A stretch of 64,000 nt of DNA. Source: Methanoregula sp. (GTDB lineage: Archaea; Halobacteriota; Methanomicrobia; Methanomicrobiales; Methanospirillaceae). Below are positions 17,044 through 26,130 of this stretch, one piece after another. The stretch is taken from positions 92,194 through 156,193 of the forward strand of contig NZ_JAJRCG010000005.1 of assembly GCF_028679125.1 (NCBI RefSeq), written 5' to 3'. Below the pieces are notes generated by a model. It worked only from the letters and a program-made list of their open reading frames with translations. It was not told the DNA's origin and ran no database searches. The position numbers and the translations under genes are program-made. Numbering within the stretch: position 1 is the stretch's first letter; each line of letters begins with the position of its first letter.

Positions 17044-17185
17044 GAAACAACCACCCACTTTCCCAGGGGATATCCTCCCATCATCGTATCCGTTTACCTG
17101 ACCGAGGACCTTGCTCCCGGTATTATGAACAGTATCGTTAAGCAGGCTCAATTCAGGGATTGTTCATACGATACACAGGTTCCCC

Positions 17186-17335
17186 ATGGTAATCGAAAAA
17201 GCCAAAAAGAATTATTCCGCATATTCACCGGATCTCCCGGGCAGTATCGCAACCGGCAAGACCCTCGATGAGACAAAAGGGGGGATGACCGACGCGGTTG
17301 CGATGCACATCCCATCGTATGTTGCCAGCGGATAA
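17186..17335 (+). CDS. HicB-like antitoxin-type small protein, truncated
   Basis: The 49-codon frame encodes VIEKAKKNYSAYSPDLPG, then IATGKTLDETKGGMTDAVAMH, which is the HicB fold pattern (a strand, the Y.AY.PDLPG turn, a strand, and the E.. helix). It lacks the usual first few residues and stops at about where a full HicB continues. Just upstream another frame reads ATACGATACACA, compatible with a lost N terminus (RYT), so a frameshift is possible. No HicA toxin gene is next to it. Intact HicB proteins neutralise HicA mRNA interferase. Confidence 0.55.
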   Translation: MVIEKAKKNYSAYSPDLPGSIATGKTLDETKGGMTDAVAMHIPSYVASG

Positions 17336-17341
17336 AAAAAA

Positions 17342-17746
17342 TTAAAGAATTCTGCTGCCGGCTTTTGGGCCCGGCTGGCATTCGAACACCTCGGTAATCT
17401 TCACGATTATAAGGGAACGTGCAGGCAGGGCCGGATTTTTTTTATTGATCTTCTCCTTCATCAGATCGAAATCCTTGCCACTGGTTTTGATGGTTGCGTT
17501 ACCCTTGATCTGGAAGCAGCCCTTGATCTCCGGGCCCCAGATGTAGAGAGCGATCTTCGGGTTTGCACGAAGATTTTCCAGGGATTTGTTCATGAAATTG
17601 TCCACAATCCAGATCGTATCGTCGCTGATGAGCTCAACAACGCCAATGGGAACGACATTTGGCGTACCCTCTTTGGATGCAGTCGCAACCGGGAAGATCT
17701 TCATCTTGCCAAACGCTTCTTTCATTTCTGCGGATAGTTTTACCAT
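17342..17746 (-). CDS. PPOX-type FMN-binding flavoprotein
   Basis: The 134-residue protein has the pyridoxamine-phosphate-oxidase-like split barrel: VATASKEGTPNVVPIG (strands 1-2), IWIVDNFMNKSLENLRANPKIAL (the FMN-contacting segment) and FQIKGNATIKTSG. Members of this group bind FMN or F420 and reduce diverse substrates, often unknown. The protein at 24780-25178 is a clear paralogue with the same length and the same end (K.GS/DAGxKIL). It ends seven bases from the convergent HicB-like gene. Confidence 0.8.
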   Translation of the reverse strand: MVKLSAEMKEAFGKMKIFPVATASKEGTPNVVPIGVVELISDDTIWIVDNFMNKSLENLRANPKIALYIWGPEIKGCFQIKGNATIKTSGKDFDLMKEKINKKNPALPARSLIIVKITEVFECQPGPKAGSRIL

Positions 17747-17958
17747 GGTAAATTCCTGTGATGAATCCTGTTCTGATACGTACAGTCCGGCACGGTCAAC
17801 GATGATATCAGCAACGGCATTTTCTGTCGAGCCGTCAGGGTTGTGGGTTCCGCATCCGAAAAACAGGCACCCTTGACTGCTTTTTGCAATGCTTCAACCT
17901 TTGCCTTCGATACATCGTTTCCCGTGTGTTTCAGGGCGGCATTTTTTTCGCCGGACAT
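17747..17958 (-). pseudogene. Possible frameshifted small gene upstream of the flavoprotein
   Basis: An ATG at 17956-17958 with a good TATA box upstream begins a protein-like frame (KHTGNDVSKAKVEALQKAVKG). After about 35 codons this frame turns unnatural, while another frame, continuous with the flavoprotein start, reads GCGTHNPDGSTENAVADII and then VDRAGLYVSEQ. A single frameshift near 17855 would join the two. The product is not recognised. Alternatively the frames are coincidental and the region is a long leader. Confidence 0.35.
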
Positions 17959-17974
17959 TAGTCTGGTTGTTACA

Positions 17975-18003
17975 AATATATACTTGAGCGTCATTAAAAT
18001 ATA
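17975..18003. promoter_or_regulatory. Divergent TATA elements
   Basis: On the minus strand GTATATATT (17975-17983) faces the flavoprotein side. On the plus strand TTAAAATATAC (about 17994-18003) faces the regulator at 18076, whose expected transcription start is near 18027. Confidence 0.5.
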
Positions 18004-18075
18004 CAAAAGATTCCGGTACAGAAAAATGACCCTCACGTTCAACAGGGGATATGCTGAAACAACGGTGGAATAATC

Positions 18076-18828
18076 ATGGGTGCAGCACTGGGTACATTGA
18101 GCGAAATCCGCGAACTGAAAGCGGAGATCACCGGGCTCCGGACGGATCTCAGGCGGTTCATCGAGCGGGCAAACCAGCAACATGTCGAGAATGTGCTCGG
18201 GGATTTAAAGAAGAATTATGCCGGCCTGTTTTCGGATCACCAGGTTGAAACTGCCAGGACTGATCTCTCAGCGCACATGGTCGGCGATTGCAGGATGCGG
18301 GAGAAATGTTATGGCGTATTCATGGAATTTCTTCAGAATACTTCCAGGCATATCAAGGAGGGGCACGTTCCGGATGAGATCATCCAGTCGTACCGCGAAC
18401 AGATGAAGACCCTGCGGAGCAAGGGACAACACGACAGGTGCGACACGTGCTTTACCGAAGTCCACCGCCTCTTTGAAAAACAGGTTGACCTCATGCAGTC
18501 ACTCGGGATTTACCAGAATGCCGCAGACCGCACGGGGACTGCTGCAGAAATTGCTGATGAATCGGTGGTGAAGGATCTCCTCGAACCCGTGGCAAATGTC
18601 CAGCGGTTTTTGATCCTCAAATCACTCTCGGTCCAGACCCGGACATTTTCTGATATCTCCCAGTTGACCGGCCTTAAGGGAGGCAACCTCCTCTTCCATG
18701 TCCGGAAACTTACTGATGCGGGGATGATTCTCCAGCGACACGAGAGGGGAGATTATATCATCACCGACAAGGGATACAAGACGCTCGTAGCAATCTCGGA
18801 GCTCAGCTGCCGGATTAACGGGAATTGA
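18076..18828 (+). CDS. ArsR-like winged-helix regulator with Cys-containing sensor half
   Basis: The 250-residue protein begins with a coiled coil (SEIRELKAEITGLRTDLRRFIE). A middle region carries CRMREKC and CDTC, which may bind metal or a cluster. It ends in a winged helix (about 175-245) with RFLILKSLSVQTRTFSDISQ and NLLFHVRKLTDAGMI. It is probably a metal- or redox-responsive transcription factor; the Cys role is inference. GGTGGA lies six to seven bases before the ATG. It is transcribed divergently from the flavoprotein gene, which is a reasonable target. Confidence 0.75.
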   Translation: MGAALGTLSEIRELKAEITGLRTDLRRFIERANQQHVENVLGDLKKNYAGLFSDHQVETARTDLSAHMVGDCRMREKCYGVFMEFLQNTSRHIKEGHVPDEIIQSYREQMKTLRSKGQHDRCDTCFTEVHRLFEKQVDLMQSLGIYQNAADRTGTAAEIADESVVKDLLEPVANVQRFLILKSLSVQTRTFSDISQLTGLKGGNLLFHVRKLTDAGMILQRHERGDYIITDKGYKTLVAISELSCRINGN

Positions 18829-18923
18829 GTGGGACACCGGGCTCTTCTTCAGAGAAAACACGTGCCCCGGTCCAGCCGGTCGCAATTGCGATCTTTTCGG
18901 GAAGTTCGACCGGAGAGACTCTC

Positions 18924-19034
18924 ATGGTTCCAGCGCTGGATCATAAAAAAGTGATTTTGCCGGTCGGGGACTTCCACAAATGGGACGCGATCGTATCCTG
19001 GGACCGGGAGATGGCCGGAAAGATGGACGTGTGA
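18924..19034 (+). CDS. Possible 36-residue small protein
   Basis: ATG 18924 has GGAGA seven bases upstream. The frame encodes MVPALDHKKVILPVGDFHKW and a short charged end (REMAGKMDV). No family is recognised. The 18829-19293 gap otherwise holds no gene. Confidence 0.3.
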   Translation: MVPALDHKKVILPVGDFHKWDAIVSWDREMAGKMDV

Positions 19035-19293
19035 GTGTGAGTGGAAAATTTTTTAGGATATTTGTACAAATCCTGTGCAGATGACGGGATGCCAGAAAAT
19101 AACAGGTACACGGGAGAAAGAGGTTGAGATTCTCTCCCGGGTGCCTGTTCTCGTGTATCTTCATTCCGGTTAAGATGTCTTCTTGTTGGCCCTGTCAGAA
19201 GTGATGTGCGATCACATCCTGCGAATAGGATCTCTCCCCCGGTGCACAATGCCGGGGTCATCGAAATTTTTTATGGATTCGCGATAATCAGAC

Positions 19294-19512
19294 TCATCCC
19301 ATGAAATGTGCGGATGCTCCTGCCGGTTTTTCGTGCAGGGTTTTCCTGATTGATAACTCACGGGACTGTTTTGCGGTTACCCAGGCACGAAGGGCTTTAA
19401 AATCTTCTGGGTGCATGGGTTCCGGTTCATTGAATTTCCCGGATGCACACCGGGTATAAATGATATCCTGGATCTTTGTTGTCCTGACGAACTGCATGAG
19501 ATACCTCGTCAT
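19294..19512 (-). CDS. Hypothetical protein, second gene of a coupled pair
   Basis: The 72-residue basic product (TRYLMQFVRTTKIQDIIYTR; ALRAWVTAKQSRELSIRK) is unrecognised. Its ATG overlaps the TGA of the gene at 19509-19811 as ATGA, so the two are probably translationally coupled. No metal site or membrane span is visible. Confidence 0.5.
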   Translation of the reverse strand: MTRYLMQFVRTTKIQDIIYTRCASGKFNEPEPMHPEDFKALRAWVTAKQSRELSIRKTLHEKPAGASAHFMG

Positions 19513-19811
19513 TTGTCACTGATCCGCTCGAGATCACAGAGCCGTACGGATCGATATGCAATCCCGTTGACCGTGTGAGATCGTTCTGGCACATCTGAAC
19601 GACGGGAATTACCCTCAAGTTCGTTAACCAGATAGGTAAGGTTTGCAAGAGCGGTTCCCATCCCCCGGATTTGAGCTGTTTTGTCCTGGTCGTGCCGGCA
19701 CTCCAGGTACAGCGATTCCGTTTTTTTCACCAAAATATCGATATGGTTCCTGCATTCCTGCAACGAATCCGTGTACGATCTCCGTATTTTTTGGGGCATT
19801 GTTGATACCAT
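19509..19811 (-). CDS. Hypothetical coiled-coil-like protein, first gene of a coupled pair
   Basis: The 100-residue product is largely helical (RRSYTDSLQECRNHIDILVK; GMGTALANLTYLVNELEG) and is not recognised. The start at 19809-19811 is chosen because AAGGAGG lies ten bases upstream; the longer frame would translate through that site. A TATA-like GTATATAG on the minus strand near 19935 suggests a leader of about 100 bases. It overlaps the following small gene by four bases. Confidence 0.6.
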   Translation of the reverse strand: MVSTMPQKIRRSYTDSLQECRNHIDILVKKTESLYLECRHDQDKTAQIRGMGTALANLTYLVNELEGNSRRSDVPERSHTVNGIAYRSVRLCDLERISDK

Positions 19812-20074
19812 CAGTGATATGCCTCCTTGTTGGTTGGTGGAGATCACCTCTTATGCTCCATTGTCGGGCGATTTCCCGGATGATTGGTCCGGGTATTGCC
19901 CACCCAACCCACATATTTCATTTTTACACTATATACTTAAATTAATTTCTATATAGAGGTTATAGGGATCTATTGTTTTTCACCTGGTGAAGAGAGACCC
20001 TATGCACCATTATGGCAGAATGCCGGTCCTGACGATCAGCAGGAGAAATAGCTGATTGTATCTTCCCCAGGAGT

Positions 20075-20386
20075 TTGATCCTGGAAAAATTCCCCCCACA
20101 TTCTCCCGACCGGTCACCTGAAAGAAAATACTTCTCAGGGGGTATTAACAAGCCAGCAGAGATAATTTTTAACGCCATAAATGTCCCCCAAACGGAACGC
20201 CCGTATCCCGAAGAGTATATCAGTCCTGCCCGAAAGGCGATCGACCTCATGAAGGCAAAACAGTACACTGCCGACCATATATCCCGGTATATCACGGGCC
20301 CTGATTTTCTGGGGAGCCGGATACTGTCACACGTGATCACTGTTGGAGAACTGGAACCTGGTATCTCCAATCCGGACTCAAAATGA
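20075..20386 (+). CDS. Weakly supported hypothetical protein
   Basis: The frame would begin at a TTG directly after CAGGAG and encode up to 103 residues, with protein-like stretches (ARKAIDLMKAKQYTADHISR; GSRILSHVITVGELEPG). No ATG with a ribosome binding site and no family were found. An opposite-strand frame of similar length is less protein-like. It is kept only as a possibility. Confidence 0.3.
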   Translation: MILEKFPPHSPDRSPERKYFSGGINKPAEIIFNAINVPQTERPYPEEYISPARKAIDLMKAKQYTADHISRYITGPDFLGSRILSHVITVGELEPGISNPDSK

Positions 20387-20502
20387 CGTGGGATCAGTCA
20401 TTGACCGGATGCGTTACCTCTCTCTTTTCCCGGTTCTCACACTACCCGCACAAACTTAAAAACCGGAAACCGGATACAGGACAGAAAAAAAGGGACGGGG
20501 AT

Positions 20503-22008
20503 TTATTCTTTCGTCAGCGTGACCTGCCAGCTATCGTGTGACAGGGCAAGTTCCGGATCTGTTGTGCAGGTATCGCAGACGATTTTTGGGGACTGGAGTG
20601 CTCCGGTATGGGATGTCGCCGTGCCCGGGTCCGGGACGAGCGGGATATCGGCATCCCGCTGGATGATGTAGCGGTACGGGTCGAGGTTCTCAGAATAGTA
20701 CTGTTTATACTGCTGCCGCTCGGCATCGGTCGCGTTGTACGACCACTCGGCTCCCTCGGCAACGGTCACATCGTTCGGGATCCAGCCATAGCCTGGCAGA
20801 TAGTATTCCGACCAGAAGTGGTCGCCCCCGTAACCGGGAACCATTTGCCTGCCACCAGTGGCCCGGGCTGGGATACCGGCAGCCCGGCAGAGGGCGGCAA
20901 AGTACATGCTCTGCGTCCCGCAGTCGCCAAAGCCGGTGGCGAGGATATAATCCGCTTCCGGCAGGCCCATGGCATTGAGCCGGTCATGGGGAATGAGGCT
21001 GTAGGGACGGTTGATCACGTACCGGTAGATCATCTGCGCCTTCCTGTACGGGTTGGTCTCGTTCCCGACAATTCCTCGTGCAGTCTCCACGAGTGCCGGT
21101 GTCACCGCGATGTTCCATCCCGAAGCCGTATATTTCCGGTACTCGGGGTCGCTCGTATTGTAACTCCCGACCTTGTCGGGATCGATCACGAACCGCTGCT
21201 CGTACGCGGTGAAGCGGAACTTCGCACTGACGTTTATGAAACTGCCGGTAACCGACTCCAGCGGGATTTCGAGATACGCAAGCCCGATGTCCGCGCCCGT
21301 GCCGGTCGTTGACCTGACATACGCGGCCGGTTCAATGGATACAATGGTGACGTTTTGCTGGGATGCCGTTTCGATGGGCAGGGGGATCCAGAGGCGGAGG
21401 GTCCCGCTCTTCGGGAGTATTCCGGTCGGGATGCTGAGCGTTTCGGTCCCGTCCCAGGTGACGGGGTGAACATAATTGCCGGTCTCCTGCCCTGCGGGTG
21501 CGAGGGCATAGGGTGTCAGCTGGTCATAGAACGGGGTCTCGTTTATGGCAAGCAGTGTCTTCCGCATGATATCCAGGTTGTGGTACTGGATATTCGGGCC
21601 CGTGCTCTGGAAGTACCAGGTCTCGCCATCGCTCTCGATGCACTGGCTCTGGTTGCAGGCAAGCCACGAGGCCTTCCGTTCTGCCGGAATGCCCGGGAAT
21701 TTTGTATCGATCATCGAGACGATCTGCGAACGGTTGTAGGGGAATTCGCTCGTCATCTGGTGTGCGACCGTGGCACGGTACCGTGCATGCAGCGCCGCAG
21801 TCGCGTTCCCGGCAGCGGTGTAGTTCTGCTGCGCAAGGGAGAAGAGCCGTTCGGCGGCATGGAGGTTGTTGTTCTGGAACTCGTGTTCTCCCGAAAGGAG
21901 AAGGGTATCGCCCGGTGATGCCGTGACGAGAACCGGCGCGGTTGTGCAGCCGGCGAGAAGCACACAGAGACATACCAGGAGGAGAGTTATGACAAGGATT
22001 CGTTTCAT
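20503..22008 (-). CDS. Lipoprotein with transglutaminase-like domain
   Basis: The 501-residue protein has a lipobox (LLAGC, Cys21), so it is probably an outward-facing lipoprotein. A helical region with TPR-like spacing (about 40-90) and a beta-rich region (about 190-270) precede a transglutaminase-like core: GDCGTQSMYFAALCRAAGIP with Cys363, GDHFWSEYYLPGYGW with His397, and PND with Asp413. This Cys-His-Asp triad acts in proteolysis or cross-linking in the family; the substrate is unknown. The C terminus has a CDTC motif and ends VTLTKE, a tail that recurs as fragments at 3329 and 22122. It is downstream of repeat A copy 2 and that tail fragment. Confidence 0.85.
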   Translation of the reverse strand: MKRILVITLLLVCLCVLLAGCTTAPVLVTASPGDTLLLSGEHEFQNNNLHAAERLFSLAQQNYTAAGNATAALHARYRATVAHQMTSEFPYNRSQIVSMIDTKFPGIPAERKASWLACNQSQCIESDGETWYFQSTGPNIQYHNLDIMRKTLLAINETPFYDQLTPYALAPAGQETGNYVHPVTWDGTETLSIPTGILPKSGTLRLWIPLPIETASQQNVTIVSIEPAAYVRSTTGTGADIGLAYLEIPLESVTGSFINVSAKFRFTAYEQRFVIDPDKVGSYNTSDPEYRKYTASGWNIAVTPALVETARGIVGNETNPYRKAQMIYRYVINRPYSLIPHDRLNAMGLPEADYILATGFGDCGTQSMYFAALCRAAGIPARATGGRQMVPGYGGDHFWSEYYLPGYGWIPNDVTVAEGAEWSYNATDAERQQYKQYYSENLDPYRYIIQRDADIPLVPDPGTATSHTGALQSPKIVCDTCTTDPELALSHDSWQVTLTKE

Positions 22009-22121
22009 GGGGCACCAGTCTGGAGATATATACCGGACGGAACGCCATTATAATTAACGTTGGGAAATGATCTTTGTGTCGATCCCGGTGTGCGGGAGAC
22101 CGGACCCGCAAAAAGGGGGAA

Positions 22122-22220
22122 TTATTCCTTTGTGACCGTGATTTTGAATCCGCGAACGAGAATATCATCAGATTTTCTCGGCAGGAATCGCAGGCGATCT
22201 TCGGTACCTGCACCCACCCG
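22122..22220 (-). pseudogene. Decayed copy of the lipoprotein 3' end
   Basis: On the minus strand one frame reads VPKIACDSC and, after a shift, another reads ILVRGFKITVTKE then TAA at 22122-22124. The intact gene nearby ends with PKIVCDTC...VTLTKE. The pieces lie in two frames, so this is a broken duplicate of the gene end, just upstream of the intact gene. Confidence 0.45.
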
Positions 22221-22264
22221 AAATGCGGGACTACCGCATTCTTCTGATCGAGGTGTGCCAGAAT

Positions 22265-22540
22265 TTTTTTTAGGAGATTGTGTAACATCCACCAAAAGTG
22301 CGATAAACCTGAAATAAAGTTTTCATTACCGCTCTTGGGGGCTCCGGCAAGCCTCCGCCCCCGCCGCTCGGGCATCCCCCGGTTGCGATAGTGCCATATT
22401 ACCTGTACTTGTGTGTGCCCCCAATTAAGGTAAAGCCGAGGCATCGCAATGCGCCCCGTCCCCCTCGGGTGACTGGTGGCGCAAGAGGGGGGTATGGTTT
22501 TAAATTAGTGGCTCATATTGAGGAATCACCTTTTTTTATA
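22265..22540 (-). repeat. Dispersed repeat element A, copy 2
   Basis: The core 22265-22498, read on the minus strand, closely follows 6984-7216, and the outer flank near 22520-22538 (AGGTGATT on the minus strand) matches 6888-6901. It ends at the stop codon of the M3 peptidase gene and lies upstream of the transglutaminase-like gene. Copy 1 has an extra AT-rich stretch of roughly 50 bases between flank and core. Confidence 0.7.
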
Positions 22541-22541
22541 A

Positions 22542-24665
22542 TCACCTGCCAGCACCCGGTGCCTGCGACGCATTGATCCCGATAAAGGTGTACAGGGCAT
22601 TTACCCCGGGTTTATGGCCAAGGAATTCCTGTAAGAGTGCATTCCCGTCCTCCGTGTTGCCCTTTGAGAGGATATCCTGCCGGAACTTCGTGCCGGTAGT
22701 CTGGTTCGTCATCCCGTCCTTTTTGAATTCGTCCACAATATTGAGGGCATACACTTTCGACCACATATACCCGTAATAGCCCGCATCGTACCCGCCCATG
22801 AGATGAGTGAACGTTGCCGGCATGTGCGTCCCGGCCGTCAGGGATTTGCCGTTCACCTCGGCAAAGGTGTCGGTATAGATGGCTGTCGCGTTCACGGGGC
22901 CGTCCGAAGTATGGAGACGCAGGTCAAAGAGAATGAAGACCAGTTGCCGGCTGAAATCATACCCGTTTCCGGCATTCCTGGCAGCGATGACCTTGTCCCG
23001 GAGCGTTGCCGGGATCTTCTCGGAGGCATTGGTGTAATGGCCGGAGATCGATTCCAGTACCTGCGGGTCGTACACCCATTCCTCCAGCGTCTGCGACGGG
23101 GTCTCCACAAAGTCCCACTCCACGTTCGTCCCCGACAGGGTGCCATACGGGACATCGGAGAGCATGCTGTGCATGGCGTGGCCGGTCTCGTGGAAGAGTG
23201 TTGAAGCATCATCAGGGGTCATGAGCGAGGGTTTCTCCGCGGTGGGTGCGGCAATATTGTCAACAATCACTACAACCGGCAGCACGACAGTCCCGTTCCT
23301 TATCCGGTGGTTGATGATCCCGGACTCATAAATGAACTGGTGCTTGTTCTCCCGCGGGTAGAGATCGAGATACAGGTACCCGACCGTTGCATTGTCGGAG
23401 ACATTGCTCACCCGGAAGAGCCGGACTTCCGGAGACCAGACGTCCGCCCCCTTCACCTCGTCAAAGTGTATGCCGAACAGGGTACCGTACGTTGCAAACA
23501 TTCCCTGCACCACGGTATCAGCCGGGAAGTACTCCTTCACTTCGTTCTCGTCATAGGCAAAGGAGCGTTTCTTCTGCTCGTTCTGGAGGTAGACCACCTC
23601 CCACGGGTCAACAGCCGTTGCAGACGGATCGTATGTCTGTTTGATCTTCAGGAGTTCAGCCATCTCCGCACGGTTCTTCTCCTGCAGGGGCTCTTTCATG
23701 GATTCGACGAATGCCATGACCGTGGCCGGGTTCTCTGCCATCCTGCCATCCATCTGGTAATCGGCCCACGTAGCATACCCGAGTTCCTGCGCGATCGTGC
23801 GGCGCAGACCGACCGCTTCTTCGAGAAGTTTCGTATTCGTTTCCGCCTGGCGGCTGTTGTAGGCATCGTACATCTTCAGCCGGGTCAGGTTCCGGTCGGC
23901 ATTGGTCATCACGGCCGTGTAATCCGGGATCTGCATTGTCACAAGATACGTGCCGTTCGCGGTCCGGCTGAAAGCCGCAAGGGTATCGGCAGGGACACCG
24001 GCAAGATCTTCCTGCGTGAACTCAAGCGTTGTGGTATCGTTGTTCAGGTTCGCATTGAACCGGGTCTCGATTTTGTTCAGGTCTGCCCGCAGGGCCCGGA
24101 CATGGGAGAGCCGGTCATCGGGGAGATCGAGGCCGTTCTTCTTAAAAGTCCTGACAGTCACGTTATAGAGCCGCGATTCGCCGGGCGTCCTTGGGGAGGC
24201 ATTCTGCAGGGCATTGTACAGGTTGCGCCGGGTCATAACCTCATCCATGAAGTTCTGCGACGATTCCTCAACTGCCATACCCTCGGCCATGATGGCCGGG
24301 TCGGGATAGACATATCCCATCTGGATGAGCGGGGAGATGGTATCGTAGTAATCCGAGACTGCGGTATCGAATGCGATGAGGGTATTGTCCGTTGTGCGCT
24401 GCTGCGGGGGGATCGCGGCAATAGCCTCAAGTGATGCATTGGCGGCTGCCTGCGCTTCCGTGGCGAGCCGGGTGATCTCCCCGGGGGCGTAATGCGCCCG
24501 GATCGGGGCGGTTGCGTTTACCGGCGTTACCAGGGACGATCCTGCCGGGGGAGGGGTTGTGGCAGCCTGCATGCACCCGGACGCGGCGACGGCAAGAATA
24601 ATGAGGACTGCACAGGCAATGTGACAAAAATTTCCGTGACGTTTCGCTGCATTCATAAAATTCAT
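22542..24665 (-). CDS. M3-family oligopeptidase, lipoprotein
   Basis: The 707-residue protein starts with a basic N terminus, a hydrophobic helix and a lipobox (VAASGC, Cys31), which predicts a membrane-anchored outer-face enzyme. The zinc motif HETGH is at 492-496, with DASTLFHETGHAMHSML around it and ETPSQTLEEW further on, where the third ligand Glu is expected. Length and the N-terminal helical half fit thimet oligopeptidase/M3 enzymes, which cut short peptides. A secreted M3 peptidase is less usual than the cytoplasmic form. It may follow the PPOX gene in one transcript, with a gap of about 115 bases. Confidence 0.9.
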   Translation of the reverse strand: MNFMNAAKRHGNFCHIACAVLIILAVAASGCMQAATTPPPAGSSLVTPVNATAPIRAHYAPGEITRLATEAQAAANASLEAIAAIPPQQRTTDNTLIAFDTAVSDYYDTISPLIQMGYVYPDPAIMAEGMAVEESSQNFMDEVMTRRNLYNALQNASPRTPGESRLYNVTVRTFKKNGLDLPDDRLSHVRALRADLNKIETRFNANLNNDTTTLEFTQEDLAGVPADTLAAFSRTANGTYLVTMQIPDYTAVMTNADRNLTRLKMYDAYNSRQAETNTKLLEEAVGLRRTIAQELGYATWADYQMDGRMAENPATVMAFVESMKEPLQEKNRAEMAELLKIKQTYDPSATAVDPWEVVYLQNEQKKRSFAYDENEVKEYFPADTVVQGMFATYGTLFGIHFDEVKGADVWSPEVRLFRVSNVSDNATVGYLYLDLYPRENKHQFIYESGIINHRIRNGTVVLPVVVIVDNIAAPTAEKPSLMTPDDASTLFHETGHAMHSMLSDVPYGTLSGTNVEWDFVETPSQTLEEWVYDPQVLESISGHYTNASEKIPATLRDKVIAARNAGNGYDFSRQLVFILFDLRLHTSDGPVNATAIYTDTFAEVNGKSLTAGTHMPATFTHLMGGYDAGYYGYMWSKVYALNIVDEFKKDGMTNQTTGTKFRQDILSKGNTEDGNALLQEFLGHKPGVNALYTFIGINASQAPGAGR

Positions 24666-24779
24666 CCGTGATTGTCTGATTCATACGGCGATCCTGATAA
24701 ATGCATGCGTTTTTTGGCCGGGGCCGAACGGGGGAAATAAAAAAGGAACGGTGCCGGTATATTCCGGTTACCGGGTTAT

Positions 24780-25178
24780 TCAGAGAATCTTCTTCCCCGC
24801 ATCGGCGCCGGGCTTCACCTGGTACACATCGGTAATCTTCATGACCACCGCGGACTTGGGCGCCAGGTCGGTCCTGATTGTCTTTACCCACGCGATATCC
24901 TGCTCGAAGATCGCACCGGATGTATGAATGGTCACTTGTCCCTTGAGCTGGAAGCCGCCCTTCGATCCCCACCATGATACGGCAACCCGGGGGTTCTCTT
25001 TCAGGTTCTTCAGCGTCTTATTGAAGAACTGGTCGGAGATAAGGGCCGTCTCGTCATCAAGCAGCTTGAACGCCCCGATCGGGACCACGTTGGGCCGGCA
25101 GTCTTTCGATGATGTTGCAAGAAAGAATACCTTTGTTCCGGTCAGCGATTCCTTGATCTCGTCAGTCAGGTTCACCAT
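24780..25178 (-). CDS. PPOX-type FMN-binding flavoprotein (paralogue)
   Basis: The 132-residue protein matches the product of 17342-17746 throughout: FLATSSKDCRPNVVPIG, LISDQFFNKTLKNLKENPRV, and a GADAGKKIL end. It should form a split-barrel flavoprotein dimer binding FMN or F420; the substrate is unknown. It begins 73 bases after the cooC stop on the same strand, so it may be a distal member of the CODH operon. Confidence 0.8.
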   Translation of the reverse strand: MVNLTDEIKESLTGTKVFFLATSSKDCRPNVVPIGAFKLLDDETALISDQFFNKTLKNLKENPRVAVSWWGSKGGFQLKGQVTIHTSGAIFEQDIAWVKTIRTDLAPKSAVVMKITDVYQVKPGADAGKKIL

Positions 25179-25251
25179 TGCAGGTCCTCATCCGTTACTC
25201 GTCCGGCAAAGGCAATAAAGAGTCTGGAGTTGTTCGCCGGGGCAGGGAACT

Positions 25252-26130
25252 TCACCGGATATCATTATGTGCATTTTCCAGCCGTACCTGGAGATCCCGG
25301 AGGCGTTCCATAAACGGTGACGGCCCGTCCAGCAGGGGTCGGACATCGGGCTCGCACGCGATCAGGCTCTCGTCCCAGGGAAGGACAAACTGTCCTGAAA
25401 AGAGGGCCATGCTGTCGCCCATGAGTTCCTGCACTTTTGCGATATCGTTCTCCGAGCGCACCCGGTTGATCACGAGCCAGATCGTGCGGATCCCAAGGCC
25501 CTTTGCAAGCTCGGCCGCGTGCCGGGCTACCTGCACAGCGTTGAACGTGGGGTCGGTGACCAGCAGCGCCTGGTCAAACCCCTTCGCAATGGTCCTGCCG
25601 AAATGTTCCACCCCCGCCGGGGTATCCATCAGGATCACCTCGTTTTTTCGGAGGCTGACATAGTGGATGACGGCCTCAAGCAGCGTGTTCTCCGGGCAGA
25701 GGCAGCCGCCGGCCGCCTGCTCGATCGTGCCCATGACCAGCACGTTCACACCGCCCGGGCCCTTTGCCCCGAAGCGCTCCACCACGTCCGCAACATCCGG
25801 GTTCAGCCGGAGCATCATGCCCCACCCGGCGCCGGGCCGGGCCCCGGTCTTCTCCTCCACGTAATCGAAATTTTTCGAGAGCGGGACGATCCGGTCGCTC
25901 TCCTCCCGGGGGATACCGGCCGCGTAAGGGAGGTTCATCTGCGGGTCCTCGTCCACGGCGAGCGTGGTATACCCTTTCTGTGCGTAAAGGTGGGCGAGGA
26001 GGGCGGTGATCGTGGTCTTTCCCACCCCTCCCTTACCGGTGATGACGATGCGGGCCCCCCGGTCCTTTCCCGGGCGGGTGTGCTCCCGGATCGCCCGGGC
26101 CGCCCCGGCGATCCTCTCCCGGTCAGCCAT
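25252..26130 (-). CDS. cooC: CooC-type nickel-insertion ATPase for CO dehydrogenase
   Basis: The 292-residue protein is a MinD/ParA-family ATPase: deviant P-loop GKGGVGKTT (32-40), VDEDPQMN (switch I region), and a C-x-C pair in GGCLCPENTL (Cys143, Cys145) as in CooC, where the dimer binds Ni or Zn between the subunits. ILMDTPAGVEH is the Walker B region. It should load nickel into the CooS C-cluster in the cytoplasm. The ATG at 26128-26130 overlaps the end of the HoxU-like gene by eight bases; an upstream GTG is possible. It is the last clear gene of the CODH operon. Confidence 0.88.
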   Translation of the reverse strand: MADRERIAGAARAIREHTRPGKDRGARIVITGKGGVGKTTITALLAHLYAQKGYTTLAVDEDPQMNLPYAAGIPREESDRIVPLSKNFDYVEEKTGARPGAGWGMMLRLNPDVADVVERFGAKGPGGVNVLVMGTIEQAAGGCLCPENTLLEAVIHYVSLRKNEVILMDTPAGVEHFGRTIAKGFDQALLVTDPTFNAVQVARHAAELAKGLGIRTIWLVINRVRSENDIAKVQELMGDSMALFSGQFVLPWDESLIACEPDVRPLLDGPSPFMERLRDLQVRLENAHNDIR

